Shown here: piece after piece, positions 58,842-64,000 of the stretch
Layout: each line of letters starts with the position of its first letter
How positions within the stretch are numbered: position 1 is the first letter of the stretch
Virus record (IMG/VR): IMGVR_UViG_3300005289_000016
Coordinates: 62,001 to 126,000 of that record
Length of the DNA stretch: 64,000 nt
Source of the DNA: a virus
Strand: one strand, 5' to 3'
The notes under the pieces: generated by a model
The model's database searches: none
What the model saw: the letters and a program-made list of their open reading frames with translations, nothing else
What the model was told of the DNA's origin: nothing
Position numbers and translations under genes: made by a program

Positions 58842-59486
58842 ATGGATTTCTGGAAGGCGATCGGATGGAACTGGCGTTTCACTTGGTGCGGTGTAGGTAG
58901 CCGCAATGACTTACCTGCCGAGTGGGAGCCATTACTGCGCTGGGTTGGGCAGTGTATGGCCATGCTGGGCGGTGTGTTGTGTACAGGTGATGCTCCGGGT
59001 TCTGACACCGTCTTCTGGGAAGGCTACGAGCTCGGTAAAGGTCCCATGATGCCTCCGGCTCAGATCTACTACACCAAACTCAAGAACATGCGGAACCTGA
59101 AACAGGATCACCTGAAGGGACACCATGAAGCGGAGTGGTACGGTACGTACGATGAAGCCCAAGCAATGGCCTTCAAAGCGCGTGGGAGCTTCAATGGCCT
59201 GTTCCCCTCTGGGATAGCCCTGCATACTCGCAATGCCTTTCAGGTGTTGTCTGAGGACCTCGATAAGCCACGGTGGATCACGGTCTTCTGGGCTGTACCA
59301 ACCGGCAAGAAAGGTCTCGTGAAGGGCGGCACCAACACCGCAGTACAATTGTCCATCATGAACCACATCCCGATTGTGAACCTCTACGTAGAGGAACAGC
59401 GGACTCAGTTCATCGAGTGGATCAAAGCACAAATGACTAAGCAGGGTCTTGAGATCCCGCCTTTAGAACTACCCGTAGCGGCTTAA
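58842..59486 (+). CDS. SLOG-type (DprA/LOG-like) nucleotide-binding protein
   Basis: The 214-aa product has GVGSRNDLP (17-25) then GGVLCTGDAPGSD (43-55), the two nucleotide-binding Gly-rich loops of the SLOG/Rossmann-like group. A late segment GGTNTAVQLS followed by IPIVNLY closes the fold, with HTRNAFQVLSEDLDKP between, as in a known phage protein family. SLOG proteins bind or cleave nucleotide-type ligands, some in anti-phage signalling. ATG 58842 follows TAGGG and the previous stop by two bases. A role in sensing or removing nucleotide signals is inferred. Confidence 0.75.
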   Translation: MDFWKAIGWNWRFTWCGVGSRNDLPAEWEPLLRWVGQCMAMLGGVLCTGDAPGSDTVFWEGYELGKGPMMPPAQIYYTKLKNMRNLKQDHLKGHHEAEWYGTYDEAQAMAFKARGSFNGLFPSGIALHTRNAFQVLSEDLDKPRWITVFWAVPTGKKGLVKGGTNTAVQLSIMNHIPIVNLYVEEQRTQFIEWIKAQMTKQGLEIPPLELPVAA

Positions 59487-59511
59487 ATGCCGCATCACCA
59501 AGGAATTCACC

Positions 59512-59991
59512 ATGGCCACTGTCAAGCTGACTCAGACAATCACAACCACCGTCCACATGAGCAAGGTAACCATCGGTCCCCAGTCATCGGTCAAGACATT
59601 CTTTGAATCCAAGGACGACGAGTTGGTCTTGTCCTCATGGAGCCTGGACGTCGATCTGGAAAAGAACGATTACTGGAACCTGTACGACGAGCGCGACAAC
59701 CGTCGCTATCTCGTTGAGTTCCCTAAGGGGACTTTCAAAGGCAACCCGCAATTGGTCACCAGTGCGTTGCTCAAGGAGTATGTTGAGTGGAAGAGTCTGG
59801 TCTTCGGCGAATGGTACAACAAGTTCCACGGGAAGGTTGTCCAGATCCTCAATAACACCTTGACTCACCATACTGACGTGGAACCTATTCCGGATAGAGA
59901 CCGTATCTATTACTGGACTCGACCTGGTAATGATCGTGTGTTTAACCGCAGGGCAGTCAAGAAACATAAACGATACACCACGACCATCTAG
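59512..59991 (+). CDS. Hypothetical protein, 159 aa
   Basis: Not recognised. AAGGAAT precedes the ATG. It is a basic protein; the C-terminus (140-159) has many Arg, Lys and His and may bind nucleic acid. It shares the operon with the SLOG-type gene (25-base gap) and a 44-aa gene (ten-base gap). Confidence 0.78.
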   Translation: MATVKLTQTITTTVHMSKVTIGPQSSVKTFFESKDDELVLSSWSLDVDLEKNDYWNLYDERDNRRYLVEFPKGTFKGNPQLVTSALLKEYVEWKSLVFGEWYNKFHGKVVQILNNTLTHHTDVEPIPDRDRIYYWTRPGNDRVFNRRAVKKHKRYTTTI

Positions 59992-60001
59992 GAGATCTGC
60001 C

Positions 60002-60136
60002 ATGGAACCTAAATACAAACTGACTGACATGCACGGTTGCAGAGGGGTTCTTGTCGAGGTCAAAGAACCCGTCCGTGTAAAAGGCTTCACCTTCGCCCAG
60101 TTGTTCAACCTCGCCCACTACAACACCAGGAGCTAA
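60002..60136 (+). CDS. Very small protein, 44 aa
   Basis: Not recognised; too short for motif calls. ATG 60002 has AGGAG seven bases upstream and the stop lies one base before the dTMP kinase ATG. A good ribosome site, phage-like codons and tight packing argue for a real gene. An upstream in-frame start overlaps the previous gene and lacks a site. Confidence 0.65.
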   Translation: MEPKYKLTDMHGCRGVLVEVKEPVRVKGFTFAQLFNLAHYNTRS

Positions 60137-60137
60137 C

Positions 60138-60818
60138 ATGCTGTTACCGCACCACAAGGGCTTCTTGCTCGCAATCGAAGGACCAGATGGGGCTGGCAAG
60201 ACCACCCTGCGTGAATGGCTGAAAGAGTGGTTCCTGACCCACAGCATCACCCCAATCATCACCCGTGAGCCAGGCGGTACTCCGGAAGCTGAGATGATCC
60301 GTCAGGACATCCTGCGCAAACGTAAGATCCATGAAGAACCTGTCTGCGCCCTGACTCAGACGCTCAAGTTCATGGCTGCTCGTGCTCAGCACATTGAGAC
60401 GCTCATCAAGCCTCGTTTGGCAAACGGTGAGCTGATCATCACGGATCGGTTCTGTGACAGTACGTTTGCCTACCAGACTCAAGAGGGCGTCCCTACCAGC
60501 AAGCTGCGTGTGCTGCACGACGTGGCGTTCGATAACTTCAAGCCGGATTTGACGATCCTACTCGATGGCAATCCTGAAGTATTCCGTGAGCGTATGGCAG
60601 AACGAGGCGAAGATGCCTTGAACTTCTACGACCTCAAGCCGATCGAGTTCCATCACGCTACGCGCAAGGTATACAACGAATGTGCGTGGATGGATGCCAA
60701 CCGTTACGCGGTCATCGACGCTGAGCAGAACTTCGAACAGGTGCAGGCTCAGTTGATCCCGTACCTGATGCAGATCGACGCGCACATGCGCAAGCGTCCT
60801 GTTAACGCAACTGCATAA
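60138..60818 (+). CDS. tmk: Thymidylate kinase
   Basis: The 226-aa enzyme phosphorylates dTMP to dTDP with ATP, feeding phage DNA synthesis. It shows the P-loop GPDGAGKT (15-22), REPGG (43-47, binds dTMP), DRFCDST (103-109) and Y112-x-x-Q, and a lid region near AERGEDALNFYD (160-173). Length fits bacterial and phage Tmk. AGGAG precedes the ATG. It is the last gene before a hairpin with TTATGCC. Confidence 0.92.
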   Translation: MLLPHHKGFLLAIEGPDGAGKTTLREWLKEWFLTHSITPIITREPGGTPEAEMIRQDILRKRKIHEEPVCALTQTLKFMAARAQHIETLIKPRLANGELIITDRFCDSTFAYQTQEGVPTSKLRVLHDVAFDNFKPDLTILLDGNPEVFRERMAERGEDALNFYDLKPIEFHHATRKVYNECAWMDANRYAVIDAEQNFEQVQAQLIPYLMQIDAHMRKRPVNATA

Positions 60819-60828
60819 CCCCGCGAGT

Positions 60829-60844
60829 GGTGGCTTCGGCCACC
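60829..60844 (+). terminator. TTCG hairpin followed by TTATGCC
   Basis: Six-pair GGTGGC/GCCACC stem around TTCG, followed by GCTTTATGCC. Confidence 0.65.
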
Positions 60845-60847
60845 GCT

Positions 60848-60854
60848 TTATGCC
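60848..60854 (+). promoter_or_regulatory. TTATGCC element after hairpin
   Basis: Exact copy, only about 14 bases before ATG 60868. If it is a promoter, the transcript starts very near the ribosome site GAGGAGG. Confidence 0.4.
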
Positions 60855-60867
60855 CGAGGAGGGTAGC

Positions 60868-61182
60868 ATGACCATCATCATGACCACTATCTTGGCTGGT
60901 GAAGAAGAGCCGATGCAACCTGTCGGGGTTGACCCACATGGCGTACACCGTTTCCTTGAGAACCGTATCGTTCGTGATCTTCTTGATAAGAGCAGTCAAG
61001 TGGGCTTCTCTTTGAACGAAATCGCGGTGGGTAACTACAGCCAAGCGGAACGCCGTCAAGTAGCCCAGCTCATTGGCTACAGTGTCAGCGGCTACTCCGA
61101 TCTGTCGTACGTGGATGACGATTCATACTTCCGTGCGACCGAACGGTCAGAGGCATTGCTGGAAGATTCAAACGAGTCCTGA
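60868..61182 (+). CDS. Hypothetical protein, 104 aa
   Basis: Not recognised. GAGGAGGG precedes ATG 60868; an upstream ATG (60850) lies inside the TTATGCC element. The product is acidic with a short hydrophobic N-terminus. It ends just before a TACATTAC motif. Confidence 0.75.
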   Translation: MTIIMTTILAGEEEPMQPVGVDPHGVHRFLENRIVRDLLDKSSQVGFSLNEIAVGNYSQAERRQVAQLIGYSVSGYSDLSYVDDDSYFRATERSEALLEDSNES

Positions 61183-61185
61183 GCC

Positions 61186-61193
61186 TACATTAC
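61186..61193 (+). promoter_or_regulatory. Promoter-like motif TACATTAC
   Basis: Variant of the TACATTAT motif, 27 bases before ATG 61221. Confidence 0.5.
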
Positions 61194-61220
61194 AAGAGTA
61201 CATACACCTAGGAGACAATG

Positions 61221-61619
61221 ATGTCGAACACCAACGCAAAGAAGCTGGCTGACGCAGTTAAAGCTGTCGAAGTCAACATCAACACCATCGAAGAACTCGT
61301 AGCCCAATCCTTCGCCAACGCCGACTTTAACTTCGTCGATCAGTTCCGCGGTGCGCGTGGTGCAACGCTGGAAGAGTCCGGCCTCATCATGAAGATGCTG
61401 GTTGGCAAGATGCAGGACAAGTTGGGCACCCTGGCCAACGTGCTGTATATCCGCGAGCTGGAATCTACTCGTGGCTACACAGATCCGTGGCGTGAAGCCG
61501 CAACTGAAGGTCGTCGTGTTGAGGCCATCGCTCTGTTGCGTAAGTTCGCCCAGTCGCGTGCCTTTGACATCTCGGAAGCTCGGGATGTCGTTGACGCATT
61601 CCTCAAACACCCGTTCTAG
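61221..61619 (+). CDS. Hypothetical helical protein, 132 aa
   Basis: Not recognised. AGGAG lies seven bases before ATG 61221; an ATG at 61218 is also possible. The product is alpha-helical, rich in Ala, Lys and Glu, without membrane segments. The next gene begins nine bases after its stop. Confidence 0.8.
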   Translation: MSNTNAKKLADAVKAVEVNINTIEELVAQSFANADFNFVDQFRGARGATLEESGLIMKMLVGKMQDKLGTLANVLYIRELESTRGYTDPWREAATEGRRVEAIALLRKFAQSRAFDISEARDVVDAFLKHPF

Positions 61620-61627
61620 GAGGCGGT

Positions 61628-62068
61628 ATGGTTCAGCAAGATCAGTACCCTGTGCTCGTCGCCGAGGCCATCGAGCAACTGAAAACAGAAGATAAATTTG
61701 GAATGAGTCTCCTGAACATCAGTAACCCGAAGGGTGGCTACTTGGAGATTGCAATCACCAAGGAACGTCATCGAATGGAAGGCTGGCATGCCGTGTTTCA
61801 TGGCGGACCAGATCCTCGCTACTGTGACAGTACCCTTGAAGAGGTAGCTGCATCGTTTGATTCTGTCCGGTTCGACACGAAGAACCTGATGGCAGTCGAG
61901 CAGTTCACCACGCTCATGGGTAACAACTTCCACGTCAAGAAGTTTGTGGACGTAGAACATCAGTTCATCGGAATGAGCGATGATCGTCTCGTGCTCTTCC
62001 ACATCAGCAATGATTGGGGTCACGTACGTGACACTGTCGGTCAACACGTAAGCTTAGCCATTAACTAA
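61628..62068 (+). CDS. Hypothetical protein, 146 aa
   Basis: Not recognised. TAGGAGG precedes the ATG. It is a small alpha/beta protein with an internal GGYLEIAITKERHRMEGW-type stretch, with several His and Asp but no set metal motif. It is co-transcribed with its neighbours. Confidence 0.8.
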   Translation: MVQQDQYPVLVAEAIEQLKTEDKFGMSLLNISNPKGGYLEIAITKERHRMEGWHAVFHGGPDPRYCDSTLEEVAASFDSVRFDTKNLMAVEQFTTLMGNNFHVKKFVDVEHQFIGMSDDRLVLFHISNDWGHVRDTVGQHVSLAIN

Positions 62069-62078
62069 GGGAATCATC

Positions 62079-63539
62079 ATGCATACTTCTCAAACGACCC
62101 ATCACCGCATCTTCTTCGCCAACGTTACCAAACCAGACTACCTTGAAGGTCTGTGTCTGGACCTTGGCTTCGAGAAGGTGAGCGACACCATCTACGACCT
62201 CGTTCTGGACGAAGGCCACTCGATGAGCGTGGAAGGCGCCTGCCGTATCGCCGTCAAGGTAGCTGCACTGGGCAACGCCGAAGGCGATCCGGAAGACCTG
62301 CAATTCATGCTGGGTGCGCTGGCACGCTTGCTCGCTGAACGTGGCTACACGCCTCACAGCACCACCTTCGACGCTGACGTCGATCTGGAACTGTTGGTCG
62401 ATCAAGACATCTCGTGCCTGGAACTGTTCGACCTGCTGTCGGCATTGTCTTACGGGTACGAAGTGCGCGGCATCTACTCTCAATGGGCCATGAACAGCAG
62501 CAAGGCAGAGTTCGGTGCTCATGCTGGCGGAACCCGCATCACCATGCGCGATTTCTCCATCCCGTGCCAAGTGTATCCGAACGATGCAGAAGGTCTGATC
62601 CACCTGCTCGCTCAGCACAGTCCTGAGAACATCGGCGACATCTACCTCATGAAGCTGATCCTGCCTCTGATCGAGATGCCGGGTATCTTGAACAAGACCA
62701 TGGAGCTGTCTGTCCATGCTGCCCTAGCCCGTTTCTTGGGCGGTGTGCCTCAGATAAAGTTGTACCACGAACGCCCCAACGCACCGGTCCCGGATATTGG
62801 ACCCGACCCACTGGCTCGTGAGTACACCCCACCGATCGCTCCAGCGTTGATCGCTCAGACGTTTGCGAGTATGCAGCGTCAAGGCATCGACCCGAAAGAC
62901 ATCGAGATCAAGGGTGTAAAGTTCCGTGATTCCAAGCCTCTTACTCCGAACGACTTCCGCAACTTCCAGCCGGCACCATTGAGCGGTATTCCGGTCGACC
63001 TGCAATTCTACCTGCTGTGGTACGGCTACTCACCACTGAGCTACATCCGCGGTGAGCTGGAGATCGCTTGCGACATGGAGAAGATCTCTGCTCAGGTGCA
63101 GGCAATTCGTGAAAGTCTGGAATGTGGCGATGATTCGAAGATCCCGCCGATGGGCCGGTTCAACGAGCAGTACATCTCCTCGCCGAAAGACCCGGTCCTG
63201 CGTCCTGACGACGTTCTGGAACGCGGTCGTTCGACCATGCTGTCTCAGACTGGTTTCGAGCAGGATGCGGTGCCGTTTGACCGTGGAGTTTTGCAAGACA
63301 TCCACAATGAAGCCGCAGGCATGGCACGCAGCAGTCAACGTGACGTGATCGACCGTGAAACCCATCGCCCTACCTCGCAGAGTGAGCCGGGTATTCCAAG
63401 TGTCATGGTTCTAGAGAAGACCGGCCCAGACTATTCGGAAGTGTCTTCTTCACGCCAGTCGTTTGCTGAACCTTCCCCGTCACCGTCTCCAGACAACAGC
63501 CCAAGCAGCAGCGACAACAGCACTTCGTCGTTCGACTAA
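62079..63539 (+). CDS. Large hypothetical protein with disordered tail, 486 aa
   Basis: Not recognised. AAGGGA precedes the ATG. Residues 1-400 form a folded body with an acidic N-terminal domain and a middle block containing a FRDSKPLTPNDFRNFQPAP segment. The C-terminal 60 residues are Ser, Pro, Asp and Asn-rich and end in SFD, so they are disordered. It could be a virion or assembly protein; nothing decides this. A hairpin follows at 63552. Confidence 0.8.
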   Translation: MHTSQTTHHRIFFANVTKPDYLEGLCLDLGFEKVSDTIYDLVLDEGHSMSVEGACRIAVKVAALGNAEGDPEDLQFMLGALARLLAERGYTPHSTTFDADVDLELLVDQDISCLELFDLLSALSYGYEVRGIYSQWAMNSSKAEFGAHAGGTRITMRDFSIPCQVYPNDAEGLIHLLAQHSPENIGDIYLMKLILPLIEMPGILNKTMELSVHAALARFLGGVPQIKLYHERPNAPVPDIGPDPLAREYTPPIAPALIAQTFASMQRQGIDPKDIEIKGVKFRDSKPLTPNDFRNFQPAPLSGIPVDLQFYLLWYGYSPLSYIRGELEIACDMEKISAQVQAIRESLECGDDSKIPPMGRFNEQYISSPKDPVLRPDDVLERGRSTMLSQTGFEQDAVPFDRGVLQDIHNEAAGMARSSQRDVIDRETHRPTSQSEPGIPSVMVLEKTGPDYSEVSSSRQSFAEPSPSPSPDNSPSSSDNSTSSFD

Positions 63540-63551
63540 CCAAACATAACC

Positions 63552-63571
63552 GGAGGGGCGTGTGCCCCTCC
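63552..63571 (+). terminator. Hairpin, probable terminator
   Basis: Eight-pair GGAGGGGC/GCCCCTCC stem with loop GTGT; no T run follows. Confidence 0.6.
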
Positions 63572-63605
63572 ACCTTAACCGTATAGACAACTAGGAGTTT
63601 CACCC

Positions 63606-64000
63606 GTGGACGAAACCACCAAAGCAGTTGACAATATCGAATTCGATACTCTGAAACAAGAGTCGGCCATCTTGGACATGTTCGAGGCGATCAAGAACCC
63701 GAACTACAAGAAGGTCAAGAAGTTTGCTGCTCGCATGTACAACGAGTGCACCCTCGAGATCCAGAAGCGTCTGTGCCGGGACATCTACCGCGCTGACGAT
63801 CCGGTCAAGTACATGCGTTCGTGCATCAACAAGATTCGTGACTGTGCCATTCTCGTGGAACAGTTCATCGAAGACGGTTGCCACGGCATGATCTTCACCG
63901 GCGCCAACGGTACTGACGTGTGGCCTGTCCAACTGACCACTCGCATTGCCGTGAGCTGGTTGGAAGACGGCAAGCGTTGGGACGAAGAGCAGGAAATGAT
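63606..64000 (+). CDS. Partial gene, runs off the window
   Basis: An open frame from GTG 63606 to the window end (131 codons). TAGGAG lies nine bases before the GTG, and codons are phage-like. The visible part (starts DETTKAVDNIEF) is helical and charged, with a Cys at three places. Not recognised; the C-terminus is missing. Confidence 0.7.
   Translation, partial: MDETTKAVDNIEFDTLKQESAILDMFEAIKNPNYKKVKKFAARMYNECTLEIQKRLCRDIYRADDPVKYMRSCINKIRDCAILVEQFIEDGCHGMIFTGANGTDVWPVQLTTRIAVSWLEDGKRWDEEQEM

Noticed and set aside
1-64000. CRISPR arrays, insertion sequences and integrase or attachment sites
   Set aside because: No regularly spaced repeats with unique spacers, no transposase or recombinase motif and no duplicated tRNA end were seen.

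Overview
The window looks like 64 kb from the genome of a jumbo tailed phage of the phiKZ-like group (Chimalliviridae type), probably infecting Pseudomonas. The grounds are the following. Pieces of two different multi-subunit RNA polymerases are present as separate genes. Several head proteins carry S/A-x-E processing sites typical of phiKZ inner-body proteins. A tRNA cluster is present, genes are packed tightly with strong Shine-Dalgarno sites, and GC is moderately high with Pseudomonas-like codons (CTG, CGT, AAC, ATC). No genome comparison was run, so phiKZ gene equivalences are inferences from motifs and gene order.

Layout. 1-8.2 kb (+): a Mre11/SbcD-like phosphoesterase, an SSB-like protein and three large genes in the position where phiKZ has gp68-gp70. 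8.2-13 kb: a small minus-strand gene, then adjacent genes for the C-terminal parts of RNAP beta and beta' (non-virion RNAP type). 13-18 kb (+): SF2 helicase, HD hydrolase and small unknowns. 18-23.1 kb (-): a 963-residue repeat protein, a second beta' C-terminal gene (virion RNAP type) and a partner gene. 23.2-28.6 kb (+): a probable baseplate-assembly pair, a macro-domain protein, a CX5R phosphatase and unknowns. 28.6-30.1 kb: a tRNA and structured-RNA island with no protein gene. 30.1-34.9 kb (+): small accessory genes. 34.9-36.7 kb (-): the exonuclease and motif A half of a family B DNA polymerase. 36.8-39.8 kb (+): a membrane zinc metalloprotease and an inner-body protein. 39.8-43.9 kb (-): two large probable virion proteins. 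44-56.2 kb (+): a head/inner-body cluster followed by four large probable virion proteins. 56.2-64 kb (+): small accessory genes, including a second macro-domain protein, a SLOG-type protein and dTMP kinase.

How it works together. Two promoter-like motifs recur. One, GATACATTATC and variants, lies about 30-45 nt before start codons. The other, a TATG element (TTATGCC or TCTATG), often sits directly after a terminator-like hairpin. The second fits the published TATG preference of the phiKZ non-virion RNAP, whose two large C-terminal subunits are encoded here. Virion genes (virion RNAP subunit, inner-body proteins, zincin, baseplate candidates) alternate with replication and nucleotide genes, as usual for this phage group.

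Most unusual parts: the RNA island (a tRNA-Glu with a probable 35-nt anticodon-loop insertion, a nested and permuted pair of tRNA halves, and several non-tRNA folded RNAs), the split DNA polymerase, the repeat protein beside the virion RNAP gene, and a recurring hairpin-plus-TTATGCC element.
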